Shown: positions 1-11,172, counted from the stretch's first letter. The stretch: 64,000 nt of DNA from Halichondria panicea (GCF_963675165.1 NC_087384.1:6779682-6843681); one strand, 5' to 3'. Notes: generated from the letters alone by a model not told the origin. A program made the numbers and translations.

Positions 1-192
1 AAGGTAATTCTGAGAGCTATTGAATGCAATAATTGGACAACCTGAACACAAATTACGGGCTCTCAAAGATAGCTCCAAATGGCTGAATTTTTGTAAGGCT
101 ATAGCCTTTGCTTTTTTTAAGGATTTCGACTAGCTAAATCACCAAACTTAAGCTTCTATCGATCACAGTTTCAAATGAGCAACCCAACGTAC

Positions 193-1151
193 CTCTAGTT
201 TGGTGATACAGTGAGGGGCTTTCATGGGCACAAAGATGACCGTGAACTTCTTGTTATGCTTGTTGGAGGACGTCCTGTAATGAGAGCAACACACATGCTG
301 AAACTGAATATACAATATAATACATGTACCATTAACTTTATTGCCCTACAAACAGCCAAACAACTAACACCAACAAGTACATTGAAAATAAAAAATATCA
401 GCCTAAGTACAAGACAAGAATATTCATACAAATAAACAGACTTTCCATACTTCCCAAAAGTGTCAACATTTAGACCACACCCCCATACCGTATAGCCTCT
501 ATGACACCGCTGACTACACCCCCATACCGTATAGCCTCCATGACACCGCTGACTACACCCCCATACCATATAGCCTCTATGACACCGCTGACTACACCCC
601 CATACCGTATAGCCTCTATGACACCGCTGACCACACCCAGTTGAGGTCTGATCAGGAATAGATATTCGTCTTCATCCGGGTAGGCCTTAGTGAGGTCCAC
701 CACCGGCAGACGAACCATCTTTGAGACCCCATGCTCTCGCAGGAACTGGACATCAGCGATCATCCCGACTGGAGCAATCAGTTCAGAGTCCCATACTATC
801 ACCTGCAGGGAAGTATGGCAAGGGTTGCTCAGACATTGCCTCTAGCTAGCTATTAATGATTAATTTTATTTATATTTATTGTACAACGATCATGCTTTTG
901 TTAAACCATTTCTAGCGAACAAACGTAATTATTTTTACTCTCGTATTTGAGCTATGGAATAAGCTCAACCTGGAAACCATTTATCAGCCCTTATTTAATA
1001 CTAGAGTGTACAGTGGAGCCAGAGTTGTGTGACTGACCTTCTTCTTGTCCGGGTTGCCCAGTAACCTGACAAGGTCTTGTTTGGAGGCCTCCAGGAGGTG
1101 GGCCAGGTTTAGCTTGGAGCCCAGCAGATGCAAGTGGCTAGTGCCGGCCAT
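193..1151 (-). CDS. VPS33A: VPS33A-like Sec1/Munc18 protein, N-terminal part (gene runs off left edge)
   Basis: Exons from 5' to 3' are 1151-1038, 802-606 and 274-193 (131 residues); later exons lie outside the window. The ATG at 1151 opens MAGTSHLHLLGSKLNLAHLL; exon 2 begins VIVWDSELIAPVGMIADV and continues FLREHGVSKM and LFLIRPQL; exon 3 has KKFTVIFVPMKAPHCITKLE. These align with human VPS33A (AIVWDEYLTGPFGLIAQYS, LLKEHEVEKM, FHILFVPRRS). By family, VPS33A is the SM-protein subunit of the HOPS/CORVET tethering complexes that guide SNARE assembly at late endosomes and lysosomes. Exon 2 ends at a CG|GTATGG donor whose surroundings are repeated four times in tandem, 39 bp per unit. I used the most upstream donor; exon 3 restores frame only with this CG phase, which each copy would also give. 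The gene is head to head with SSRP1, 226 bp between start codons. VPS33B fits less well. Confidence 0.85.
478..632. repeat. 39-bp tandem repeat over a splice donor (4 copies)
   Basis: Four near-identical 39-bp units lie end to end. On the minus strand each unit reads through the end of VPS33A-like exon 2 and across the GTATGG donor. The length is a multiple of three, so read-through stays open as copies of SGVIEAIRYGGVV. One unit carries a base change beside the donor (arginine to tryptophan in the read-through frame). After the last unit the frame meets a stop. Confidence 0.9.
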
Positions 1152-1377
1152 AGCACACTGTATTTATTAAAAGAAGCTTAGCACAAAGCAGCATGAAGAA
1201 TGAGGGAACTCCCCTTTTTGTAGCATCCTTTTATAAGGGAAAACCCCTACAATCAGACTGTAGCCACACCCCTTTACTAGTCTGCAAAAGAGGGGCGTGG
1301 TTGTGGTCCACGTGGAGTATTCACTGCACTGTGTATACTGATCTTCATCTCTTCTCCATTATTAACTACTGGTGTCC
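1152..1377. promoter_or_regulatory. Short bidirectional promoter region VPS33A-like / SSRP1
   Basis: Only 226 bp separate the two divergent start codons, so the promoters must share or abut this stretch. It contains a CTTTTATAAGGG stretch, which could act as a TATA-like element, and a GGGGCGTGG box near 1290. This is inferred from layout; no start site is visible. Confidence 0.5.
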
Positions 1378-4300
1378 ATGGACTACAAGGACATTGGCCA
1401 TATCACTAGAGGCGTGTTTGTAAGTACCTGTAGAGGCCCTCATGACCCCATTGACCCCTGACCCTCCCCCTAGGACCCTGGTCGGGTTCGTATTCAAGAG
1501 GAGGGGATATTCTTCAAATCGTCACGTACAGGGAAGACATTCCAGGTGAGAGAGAGTGACTTCTCTACACTCGAGTGGATGCGAGCAGCTAGAGGCTATG
1601 AGGTCAAGATTGTGAGCAGAGACGGGGCCGTTACAAAATTCGCAGGGTTCAAAGAGTCGGTGAGTGGGTACGATATATATAATGTATGTTATGTGATAGA
1701 TAAGGCGTTGGGTTCGATTCCCTCTTGTGGGAATTTTCTTTATATATAAAAATTTCCCTAACTTTTAAATACATCATACTCTTGTAAAGTACATAAGCAA
1801 GTTGGGGCGTCGCCCGGTGACTCCCCAACTTTAATTTTACTCTACTCTTCAATTCTAGCAGATCTGCGCTAGCTCCACTCTACTATACTAATGTACTGTG
1901 TCCTTATACTATAGGACTATGGTGACCTGAAGGAGTACCTCAAGAGCCAGTACCATAAGGATCTCCCTCAAGTGGAGCTATGTGCCCGTGGTTGGAACTG
2001 GGGGGAGGCCTCGTTCAGGGGGTCACTAATGTCCTTCCTTGTTGACAACAAACCAGCCTTCGAGGTACCCCTCAACGAAGTATCACAGGTGAGTGGGTCT
2101 GAATAATAATTATAAGTATCAGGCAAATTACGGTAAAACAGAATGGCAGCAATGTGAGATTCGTATTAAACATCTTTCGGTCACCATAACTTGAATTCCG
2201 TGGATCCAATTTTAATAATTTTGTGGTTTTCTGAAAGCTTAGAAAGAGACCTTTCAAATGGTACCATCAATGTTCATATTTGGGATATCACAGAATTTGC
2301 CAATTTTGGCCAAATACCATGGATTATAGCCCATGGTCCAAGGCCGAAAAATGACAAATTATGGCCCGAACGAAATTGTGGATTAAAACACATGATTTGA
2401 AAGGTCTATTTCTAAGCTTTCAGAAAATCATAAAATTTTTGACTTTGGATCAATGATACTAAAGTTATGGCTGCTGAAAGTTTATCTACAGTAAAATACT
2501 GTAGAATGGAAGTAAAAACACAGTCATATCTAATCCCCTCATCAGGTGACTATGGGTAAGAATGAGGTAGTCATGGAGTTCCATCAGAGTGATGAGGCGG
2601 CCGTGTCCCTCGTTGAGATGAGGTTCCACATCCCCATGACAACAGCGGGTGGAGAGGAGGGTGGGGAGGAGACAGAGGAAGACCCGGTCAAGACCTTCCA
2701 TGACAAGGTTCTGGCCAAGGCTGACGTTATGCAAGCCACTGGAGACGCCATTGTAACCTTCGAGGAGATTCCTAGTCTCACTCCGAGGTGAGTGGTGGTT
2801 GCTTGTGTATGCTCAGAGGTACCTAAAGTATCTTTGAACAGCCATAACTTTAGTTCCGTTGGTCTAATAACGTAAATGCTTTAATAACCAGTAAGAATCT
2901 CAAGGACAGTGTTGGTGGTAACCCTCTCCTTGAAATTCTTACTGGTATTAGAATGTCTTCATCCTATTTGTCACTATTACTTATAACCCCACCCCCTCCA
3001 GAGGTCGTTATTCTATCAAGGCGTTCCCAACGTTCCTACAGCTCCACGGTAAAACGTTTGACTACAAACTTCCCTTCTCGTCCATCACACGTCTCTTCCT
3101 CCTCCCTCACAATGATCAGAGACAGATGTTCTTTGTGATTGGACTGGACCCTCCCATTAGACAGGGGCAGACTCGCTATTACTTTGTCATTTTCTTACTC
3201 CCGATTGACGAGGACTGTGATGTCTCCCTCACACTAACAGAGTGAGTGTGTGCATATTCACACGCGTGGTGTACATGTATTGCACGTGATTTTCCTGAAA
3301 CAGGCCTGTTTGATTGTCTGTAACTCTAGTTGGGATTACCCATTTTCACTTATAGCTCTTTGAGCTCTATCTAACTGATTAATCATGAAAACACTTACTT
3401 AGTAATGTTACAGCACTGGGCCGGGCCATTTGTTCATGTTGACACCACCGTGTCCACCCCCTGACACACACGCCCACACAGGGAGGAGCTTCAGGACAAG
3501 TACGATGGTAAACTCTCAAAGCAACTGTCTGGGACCTTCTATGAAGTGTTTAGTCGAGTGCTGAGGAATCTGGTGGGCAAGAAGATCACTGTACCAGGAA
3601 CATTCAAGAGGTGAGATGTTATTAATTGAGAAACACAAGGCTTTTTGTTTTGATGAAAAGTAAATGGCCAGCAATTTTGGGATAAGCTGATAGGCCTCCC
3701 TAATAGCTATGTAACCATGGTTCCACGTGTGTTTATGTGTATTTGACTGGCCTTGATCTAGCGTATAATACAACATCCATTCCTACCCCCCCCCCCCCCC
3801 CCACTCCTTGCAGTGTCAACAACCAGTGTGCCATCTCTTGTTCCTGTCGAGCCACCTCCGGATATCTCTACCCTCTAGATAAAGGATTCATCTTTGTACA
3901 CAAGCCACCAGTCTTTATCAAGTTTGATGCTATTGCCTCGGTCAACTTTGCAAGGATGACGGGAGGAGCGGGTATCAGTCGATCTTTTGACTTTGAGGTG
4001 GAGCTAAAAGACGGACAATCTCACCATTTCAGCAGTGTCATGAAGTGAGGTTATATGTGGTGTGGTGTGGGTGTGTGTGGTGTGGGTGTGTGTGTGTGTG
4101 GTGTGTGGGTGTGTGTGTGGGGGCTATGAGGGAAAAATTGATAATATCATATTACCCTCCACAGAGAGGACTACAATCGATTGTTTGAATTTGTCTCTGA
4201 GAAAAATCTCCGTGTTAAGAACAAAAGCAAGCCACAGGTAAGACACGCCACCTATCTCGCCCACACCACCCCCTCACACACACACGCCCACACAGGTTAG

Positions 4301-6093
4301 CAAGGCCAAGTATGATGACGGCTCCTCTAGTGAGGGCGGCCATGATGCGTACCTGGAGAGAATGAAAGCCGAGGGAGAGGAGAGGGACTCTGAGGATGGT
4401 GGGCTCTAGTTAGAGTCAACCACACCCACTTTTTTTTCATTTTCATTACAGAGGATTCTGATTTTGTGGCCGCTGAAAGTAGCGACGAAGCGCTCGAGTA
4501 AGTGTGTGTGAGGTGTGTGTGTGTGAGTGTGTGTGTTGTGTGTAGGTTCGACTCTGATGCTAAACTGACTGATGAGGAGTCTGATGGAGGGGTCGAAGTT
4601 CAGGAGGAGGAAACAAAACCAAAGAAAAGAAAGAAGGAAACGTCCAAAGCAGCTACTCCAGCAAAGCGATCAAAAAGAGAGGTAACCCAATAACATGTGA
4701 AAATAATAGGATAATAAATAATTTATAGCCTAAGGGCGGCAAAGCCAAGAAAGATGTAAACGCTCCGAAGAGGCCGAGTACTGCGTTCTTCATTTGGTTG
4801 GGTGAGAACAGAGCCGCTATTAAAGAGAGGAATCCAGGGTTTGCCGTGACTGAAGTCAGCAAAAAAGCCGGAGAACTGTGGAAGAAATTGACAGACAAAA
4901 GTGTAAGTGTATCATTACCATAATTATAGCGGGTTATTCGTATGGTGGAATTTTTCATATTTAGAGCATTTATCTGAAAATTAAAACTCCGTAATTATTC
5001 TGTGCGTTCTGTGTCACAATCCTGAGCTGTACGAATATATAATTGGGTAGTTCATGCGAAAATGTGTACTAATGAAATTTACTCGCAGTAGTGTACTGTG
5101 CTAATGATTGTTGCTATGCAATGTCTGTGCATCTCAGATTGTGTCATCATATTTCGATAGTCGAGTGATTTGTTTCGTTTCTTTAGGAGTGGGAAAGGAA
5201 GGCAGCCAAAGACAAGAAGAGGTATGAGGTCGCGCTGGCAGAGTACAAGAGTTCAGGAGCAGCTGCAAGGTTTGCTGCCACCACCGCCGGGACATCATCT
5301 ACACCAGCCAAAAGGTGGACTACTTTGATGATCCATAACTTGTGTTAGGAATGTCCAAATTTAAAAAAAAAATATGCATTGAGTAGCTCTTTGATAGTGC
5401 TACAATATGGTGTGCTTGCATCAGTGATTTATTTCAGACCCCTATTGTCAATTTTCATAGTGAGCATATAAGTACAAGTGGTCTAAATTAAGCCTGTTTT
5501 CAGAGCTACATTTGATTGTCCATAACTTGTGTTGCAAACGTACGATTTCATTTACTACCTCTTTGATAGTCTAACCAATGATGGTGTCTTAGATCAGTAA
5601 TTCATTCCCAGTCCAAATTGTCAAGTGAGTGTTTCGGTCGATTATTGTATTAGGTCTACCAAGAGTAAGCCATCCAGCAGCCGTAGCCCCACTAAGAATA
5701 GTGCGTCCAGTCAAATGATGTCCGACAGTAGGAAGTACAAGAGTGCAGAGTTCGTGGTGGACTCAGATGACTCTATTAAGGGGGAGGAGTCAGAGGAGGA
5801 GACACCCCCTCCTGCTAAGAAAGGTGAGGACTGTGTAGAGTTGCGGGTACATGTACTGTTGTGGTATGTACAATGTAGCTACATCTTTGTGCATACGTAT
5901 GCTTAGAGGTAAATTACAAGTCGATTTGACGATATGTTTTTCTGTTGCCCCAGGCACCCGTAGTTCGATGTCAAAGGCCAATGCTGGTGGTGGTAGTGGT
6001 GGTCTAGTGAGTATGCCCAGTGATGATGAGGCAGACAGTGAAGGAGAAGCGGAGCTTACCTCAGGAGAAGAGGCGGAGTCAGAGTCAGACTGA
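1378..6093 (+). CDS. SSRP1: SSRP1, FACT histone chaperone subunit with HMG box
   Basis: Fifteen exons: 1378-1419, 1474-1659, 1915-2088, 2546-2787, 3002-3241, 3482-3610, 3814-4044, 4165-4237, 4296-4398, 4452-4497, 4546-4681, 4729-4902, 5187-5314, 5654-5823, 5954-6093. They give 737 residues (human 709). By family, SSRP1 pairs with SPT16 in FACT, which moves H2A-H2B during transcription and replication in the nucleus. The order matches: an N-terminal dimerisation PH domain (ARGWNWGEASFRGSLMSF), the tandem-PH middle domain (HGKTFDYKLPFSSITRLFLL, FARM and RSFDFEVEL), an acidic tract, a basic stretch (KPKKRKKETSK), one HMG box (DVNAPKRPSTAFFIWLGENR) and a Ser/acidic C-terminal tail. The ATG at 1378 was chosen because MDYKDIGHITRGVF joins in phase to DPGRVRIQEEGIFF, as at the human N-terminus. 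Every junction keeps frame with GT-AG introns. Confidence 0.96.
2130..2480. repeat. Foldback element in SSRP1 intron 3 (family with GAAAGCTTAGAAAG arms)
   Basis: An imperfect inverted repeat with arms of about 150 bp is centred near 2320-2345 (CCATGGATTATAGCCCATGG). Outer arm marks are TTTTCTGAAAGCTTAGAAA on the left and its complement TTTCTAAGCTTTCAGAAAA on the right. Related copies lie at 25192-26230, 42650-42960 and 45474-45755, with a fragment at 20455-20525. No coding capacity, so a non-autonomous DNA element is the best reading. Confidence 0.75.
5323..5625. repeat. Direct repeat of about 120 bp in SSRP1 intron 13
   Basis: Two diverged direct copies, about 5323-5449 and 5508-5625, share CCATAACTTGTGTT, CTCTTTGATAGT and TCAGT..TTCATT-like blocks in the same order. 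The rest of the intron shows nothing else. Confidence 0.5.
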
Positions 6094-6161
6094 ACGATAA
6101 CTATCTCATACTTTACTCAAACGATTCTATAATCACCTATCTCTTGAAAATGTTTTGTTCT

Positions 6162-6167
6162 AATAAA
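6162..6167 (+). terminator. SSRP1 polyadenylation signal
   Basis: AATAAA lies about 70 bp after the SSRP1 stop codon, at the expected distance for a metazoan poly(A) signal. The next feature, tRNA-His, starts 56 bp further on. Confidence 0.6.
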
Positions 6168-6223
6168 ATTATTATCCACACTGGTTGGTATTTGGATTCT
6201 TTCCCTTGTAATTAAAAAAAGAA

Positions 6224-6295
6224 TGCCGTGACCAGGATTCGAACCTGGGTTATTACGGCCACAACGTAATGTCCTAACCTCTAGACGATCACGGC
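6224..6295 (-). tRNA. tRNA-His (GTG anticodon)
   Basis: The minus strand gives a 72-base cloverleaf. The acceptor stem GCCGTGA pairs with TCACGGC, followed by discriminator A. The D arm has TCTAGAGGTTAGGAC, the anticodon loop reads TTGTGGC with GTG in place, and the T arm is CCAGGTTCGAATCCTGG. The layout and anticodon loop match animal nuclear tRNA-His. Internal A and B boxes are intact and the sequence has no intron, so it should be transcribed by RNA polymerase III. Confidence 0.95.
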
Positions 6296-6396
6296 AGTTG
6301 ACAATCTCATTTGAATATTCACTTTTTATTGGAAGCCTTGTCTGTTGCTATGGCACCACCACTAAAACAGTGCTTTGATTGGCTAATCAGGCATTG

Positions 6397-6411
6397 GACG
6401 ACCTTTACCAG
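6397..6411 (+). promoter_or_regulatory. GACGACCTTTACCAG motif before the CENP-A-like gene
   Basis: This 15-mer lies 81 bp before the CENP-A-like ATG. A copy with one base different (GACGATCTTTACCAG) is at 23897-23911, upstream of the KCTD10-like gene, and the core recurs before other genes. Function is inferred from position and repetition only. Confidence 0.45.
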
Positions 6412-6491
6412 CTAAACTTGTGCAAAGGGGATCGTGAAGGGGACCAAGCACTTCGACAAGCCATCCACAGCCACCCAAGAGAGTTGCAGCA

Positions 6492-6997
6492 ATGCCTAGA
6501 ACTGCACAGGTAAATTAGTTGAAGCTATAAATTATATCTCAAGAGATTACATTGCTTATTGCTCACTGCACTGTGTTCCATATAATTTATCTCCACGTAC
6601 GTACCTACAGACCCCCCGTTCTGCTGGCAAGAAGGCACCCCATACACGTACACCTGGACCCAAGTCTTCACATACACGCAAACAGCCTGCCCCTCGACGA
6701 TTCAGACCCGGCACAGTGGCTCTGCGTGAGATACGTCACTACCAGAAGACGACAATGCTGCTCATCAGAAAAGCTCCCTTTGCTAGACTCGTCCGCGAGA
6801 TCCTCATCAACTCCCACCCCAGTGGTAACCAGTTTCGCTGGCAGCAGGCAGCAGTGGAGTGTTTACAAGAAGCCTCTGAGGCCTACCTCATCCACTTCAT
6901 GTCGGACGCCTACCTTTGCTCATTGCACTCAAAGCGGGTCACTTTAATGCCCAAGGATTTCTTTCTCATAAAGAGACTCAGAAACACACAACTATAA
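6492..6997 (+). CDS. CENPA: Centromeric histone H3 variant, CENP-A-like
   Basis: Exons 6492-6509 and 6611-6997, 134 residues. The start MPRTAQ resembles the canonical H3 N-terminus. The fold begins [20 protein letters not shown], then [13 protein letters not shown] and [18 protein letters not shown], and ends [25 protein letters not shown] hallmarks replace H3 ones: loop 1 is longer ([12 protein letters not shown]) with tryptophan in place of the H3 FQSSAV context, the [19 protein letters not shown] segment is altered to DAYL as in human CENP-A, and the C-terminus is not the H3 RIRGERA. The N-tail lacks the usual K9/K27 ARKS motifs. By family it marks centromeric nucleosomes for kinetochore assembly. 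The 101-bp intron is unusual for replication-type H3. A different H3 variant is possible, but the loop and tail argue for cenH3. Confidence 0.85.
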
Positions 6998-7140
6998 TAG
7001 CTGTATATACAATCTTTGCTTATCAGTTGCATTTCTATAATTAGTGTCCACACCTTTTAATATAATGTACATAAACTTTTGACTATAAATTAATGTTCTC
7101 TTTAACAAAATACTTGACTTTCAATTTACAAATTAAATGT

Positions 7141-9163
7141 TCACAGTTTTGAAGTGGGTTCTGACTGAGCTATAGTATTATTGTCCATGAGCTCTTGGAT
7201 ATCTTGTTGGGAGAAGCTCAGCTCTTTCAGCACCTCCACCGTATGCTCTCCTATCTCTGGCTGGCCGAAACTCCCTGTGCCATGAGGGGAAATAACACAA
7301 AAATTAATAAAATTGAGGAAAATAGATCACTGAATTATATACCTGGTTTGCCAGGAGTGCGGCTTAGCCTCGGAGCAGGCACTATGCGTGGGAGGGGGAT
7401 GCATAGCTCACACAGTAATTATTAGGCGTGGCTTACTTGGTTCAAATTCTCCGGATGAGTGCTTGTGGAACACTTGACGCTGTGTGTTGTGAGAATGATC
7501 GCTGGCTTCCTCCATTGAGAGCACTGGCTCTACACAAGCATCAGCTTCTAGGGGGAGGGAGGGGTTCACTGTAATTAGGTATATTTGTAGACATACGTAC
7601 TTGAGAATATCTGTGTCCATTCTTTTTGTGATTTAGTCGCAAAAATAGCAGCAAATTTCCCTCTGAGGTCATCCTAACGGACAAAAGGTCAATTAGTCCC
7701 AACACAGCAGTCTCTATATAAACACTCACCCAAGCACTGTTGTCCATCTGGTTAGGAAGGTCTGCCTCACTCATACCAAGACCCTCTAGCAGTGCACTGC
7801 AGGGTGGTGGGCGGTGTGGGCAGTGAGGGGGCGGTGGTGAGGGGGCGGTGGTACACATGATCACAAATACATTGAATGAATACACTTACGTATAGAACTG
7901 AGGTTCTATGGCGCCCACTGACATGTACTTGCCATCAGAGGTCTTGTACCTAATTTAAAGTAATAACGAATTAGCTCTCATAATTAGAACATGCGTACGT
8001 GTCATAGAAAGGTGCTCCAGTGTCCAGCATATTCTCTCCCCTCTCTCCTGCGAAAAGACAACCAGTAAGATGATCATTATAGCGATTATCTTACCAGTCC
8101 ATAGACCAATCTTCCTCGAGGCCAGTAGAAAAGATCCAAGATAAGCTGCTCCATCCACCATAGCTGCATCCACTATTTGACCTTTGCCCTGCGTATAATT
8201 TATAATAGGGAATAAATCATGAGTTGTGGCAGTGGATAAATTGCCTCACTGATTTCGATCTCTCAAACAAAGCCATCAATACTCCAATCACACAAGAGAA
8301 GCTCCCTCCAGCAAAATCTGCCAACTACAAATTATTATTGTTAGTCCTTGGCTTTGCAGCAAATAATATTATGCACTCACCAGATTAATAGGGGCCATTG
8401 GGTTCTCCCCTTTCCTCCCTAACATCTGTAAATGGACAAAAGACCACGTTATAGTCTTATTTATTATTGTGAAAAAGAAACAATTTGGCAAGTTACTCCA
8501 GGAGGTCATAACTTCACTAAAAAGCTATCAATATCAAAACTAAGAGATGCATTCTGTAGCTCTAGACAAGGCCTATCATATGGTATGCTCAGATTAAAGT
8601 TTTAGGAGCTCTAACTAAGAGTATAGAGTGACTCACAGAGAGCAGTCCTGCAGTAGCTAAATAGTTGATGTCATGGCCAGCCCTATGAGACAGTGGCCCA
8701 GTTTGGCCAAACCCAGTCAGTCGAGCGTACACCAATCGTGGATTAGATTCCATCAAGACGTTCGGACCAAGACCTAGCTTCTCCATGACACCAGGTCGAT
8801 ATGGTTCAATGATCACGTCTGCCTGACTACAGAGCCTACGAACTATCTCCACACCGCTAGGGCTCTTCAGACTCACAGCAATTGACCTCTTGTTCCTGTG
8901 TGTGTGGGGGGAGGGGGCGTAAAATGGATAGTTATAACGCTATTAAACTGACATACCTTGCGAGTGTGTCTAGAGGAGGTTGGTCAGGCTTGTCTACCCT
9001 CACCACTGAGGCACCAAAATCTGTGAGAGATAATTATTAATTTTAATAAAAATACTATAAATAAATTGAAATTAATAGTGATACCTGCCAGTATCATGCC
9101 TGCAAAGGGTGCAGGAGCTAGTCCAGCCATCTCCACCACTCGCACACCTCGGAGAGCCATCAT
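7141..9163 (-). CDS. AMACR: Alpha-methylacyl-CoA racemase, peroxisomal
   Basis: Thirteen exons read right to left: 9163-9085, 9020-8957, 8895-8637, 8425-8381, 8324-8250, 8188-8095, 8047-7999, 7949-7890, 7796-7730, 7673-7601, 7547-7437, 7381-7343, 7274-7141. The product is 382 residues, as in human. By family it interconverts 2R and 2S methyl-branched acyl-CoAs for peroxisomal beta-oxidation of pristanic acid and bile-acid intermediates. CoA-transferase family III signatures include VVEMAGLAPAPFAGMILA, YARLTGFGQTGPLSHRAGHD and GQIVDAAMVDG. The catalytic set is present in register: His122 in GHDINYLA, Asp152 in LADFAGG, Glu237 in AIEPQFY. The protein ends in SKL, a textbook peroxisomal targeting signal. 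A second ATG is one codon inside the first. The gene converges on CENP-A with 143 bp between stops. Confidence 0.95.
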
Positions 9164-9572
9164 CAACCGTACTGTACTGGTAGCTTAGCTAGCTAGCTCT
9201 AGGCCAACTACTGTGAAGAAGGTAAGTGGGAGTGGCTGAGAGCTAGCAGGATATTGGATAAGTGGGAGTGGCTGAGAGCTATAGCAGGATAAGTGGGAGT
9301 GGCTGCTCAGGTCAAAGTCTGCAAAGAAGAAGCAAAACAAACTGTCAACACAAACCGAGACACAAACCGATCGTACGTACACAGTACAGTACAGGACACT
9401 AGGGTTCCAGTCTGTTGTTGAATTTTCTGGAAGTAGGGAAGCAGTCTATAGAGCACCTCGACAACATAATTAGGTAAGCTGATAGCAGCCTATTGTGCTA
9501 CCCTTTCCCTTGTTGGATAAATATCATTCAATTTTAGCTAGGTTGTCATACAATGTACATAATGTATTCCCA

Positions 9573-9611
<39 letters not shown>

Positions 9612-9651
9612 TCGCACACACACGCACACACACGCACACGCACACACAGTC
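9164..9651. promoter_or_regulatory. Divergent promoter region AMACR / TMEM134-like
   Basis: This 488-bp gap separates two head-to-head start codons. It holds three copies of GGATAAGTGGGAGTGGCTG-type sequence around 9225-9305 (a short direct repeat) and a CA-rich tract at 9577-9650 that runs up to two bases before the downstream ATG. No TATA box is evident. Confidence 0.45.
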
Positions 9652-11172
9652 ATGTCTCAGTCTGAGTCAGTGGAACAAGTGGCCCCTGAGGCTAATGGGG
9701 ACTCCCCTTTCATCAAACCAGTTAACGAGCCGTTGTTCATGACATCATCGACCACCAGTGTGGAGCCAAGCTCTGCTATAGCTAGTGCTGTCCCCGTGAA
9801 GCCATACAACCCACAGCCGAAAAAAAGCGTATTGGAAATGACCTCGGTGGGTGATCTGTAATATACGCCCACACCACACCTCACCCACCCACACACACAC
9901 AGGTGTTGGATAGCGACCGTCGTGCTCTGATTGAGAGTGAGAGTGATGATTCTCTGAGCTCTGATGACAGTGACTATCAGAGGATAGCTGTGAAGAAGAG
10001 GAGAGGCACAGGCACAGCCAGTGGACCAGCAAAATGGTGAGGTCTCGTGTCACAGTAGCGTATGTATTGTCTGTCCCACTAGGGTATCCCCCACTACCGT
10101 ATTAACTAGAATATTTTGCGGATGAAAAACCTTTGCGAATGAGCCAACTCAGCAGAAAAATTAACCCTTTGACGGTCGCGATTTTTTTTTGCGAATTGAT
10201 AAACCTCGCAGAGTTTGCACACGTTTGATGCTCGCAAAACATTCTAGTAATACGGTATCCCCCCTCTCCCATTTATTCTCCACTATAGTAGTGATCTTTT
10301 AGAACCGGTAATTAGTGTGTTAATTAGTGTGTTTAGGCATTCCAATAGCTCTCTCCCAAAATAATTAATGGTTTGCACTTGTGGGGGTGTGTGTGTTGAT
10401 ACTGGTGTCATGTGTGGTGGTCCTACACTAACCTAGCTCTTCCTGTGTGCACATCCTCTATAATTATACAGGTGGTTTCAAGAACCTGCTATTAAGAAGA
10501 ATATATGCATCGTGATTGGAGCATGGATTCTGGTCTTCCTAGGAATAGGTGTGACCTCCTAGTAACTAGCTGTATTGTGTATTGTACTTGACCGTGCATC
10601 CATATGATATCTGTACAGGTAAGGAATCTAACAAGCTTTTGATTCACCAAAAAAGTTTTATATCAAAATCTGCAGCAGTTAAAACTAATAACTTGCTGCA
10701 AGGCATGCACACTTGTGGTGATTCTCCACTCACTGAGTTATGTACCTGTAATATTATTAAGTTGCATGACAACGACCCTCCCTCCTGTGCAGCTTCTTTC
10801 ATCACCGGCATAGCCTTGGAGGGCGCCTATCACACCGAGAATCAGGACATTTTAAGAGGAATCATCTTCTTCATAATCGCCGTTGTTGTACTCCTGCCGT
10901 CTGGTGAGATGACATATACTTTATAGAGGAAAGGGTTTGTTTTGACCTGTTGTGTGGCTTTCATGGTATTTCATGCATGTCATCTGTAGTTACAAGAGTA
11001 GCGAATCCTTTTGCTAGGCTAGAACGTGATTTCTGATTAATGAAAACCTATCCTGCATGCTTGTTCATATGTATGTCTTCCTACATGTGCAGTGTATGCA
11101 GTTGTCCACATATATCTGGCTGCTAAGAGAGTTGGAGTGATTCGCTTCAGCAATGTCTGGTTCTTTCGATAA
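9652..11172 (+). CDS. Two-pass membrane protein of the TMEM134/TMEM230 family
   Basis: Five exons: 9652-9846, 9903-10036, 10472-10548, 10793-10903, 11093-11172; 198 residues. The N-terminal half is Ser/Thr/Pro-rich and acidic (SESDDSLSSDDSDYQRIAV), which suggests a cytosolic disordered region. Two membrane segments follow: NICIVIGAWILVFLGIGASF and GIIFFIIAVVVLLPSVYAVV. The second runs into VHIYLAAKRVGVIRF. The spacing and the FF..LLP..Y pattern match the TMEM134/TMEM230 (DUF872) family, where human TMEM134 has FLLLVPGVYHVIFIYCAVKG. TMEM230 is linked to vesicle traffic; no function is firm for TMEM134. Which paralogue this is cannot be decided by eye. The start follows a CA tract ending CAG, so an untranslated upstream exon is possible. 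Confidence 0.8.
10096..10256. mobile_element. MITE, ACCGTATTACTAGAATGTTTTGCG family, copy 1
   Basis: About 161 bp with terminal inverted repeats of about 24 bp: the left end reads ACCGTATTAACTAGAATATT and the right end complements to ACCGTATTACTAGAATGTTT. It lies inside an intron of the TMEM134-like gene. Sister copies are at about 16090-16280, 37698-37864 and 41299-41421. No reading frame. Confidence 0.75.

Noticed and set aside
222-569. 115-codon open frame overlapping the VPS33A region
   Set aside because: It is made of the 39-bp repeat read in another frame plus intron sequence; the true exons are elsewhere.
1700-1740. T-arm-like GGGTTCGATTCCC in SSRP1 intron 2
   Set aside because: No acceptor stem, D arm or anticodon arm can be paired around it. 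Isolated B-box resemblance only.
8500-8620. Possible fifth foldback copy in an AMACR intron
   Set aside because: Some words are shared (AGATGCATTCTGTAGCTCT) with 40800-40920, but no inverted partner is visible. Similarity is too short to classify.
9553-9651. N-terminal extension of the TMEM134-like protein through the CA tract
   Set aside because: It would encode a His-Thr run from a microsatellite. The ATG at 9652 fits better.
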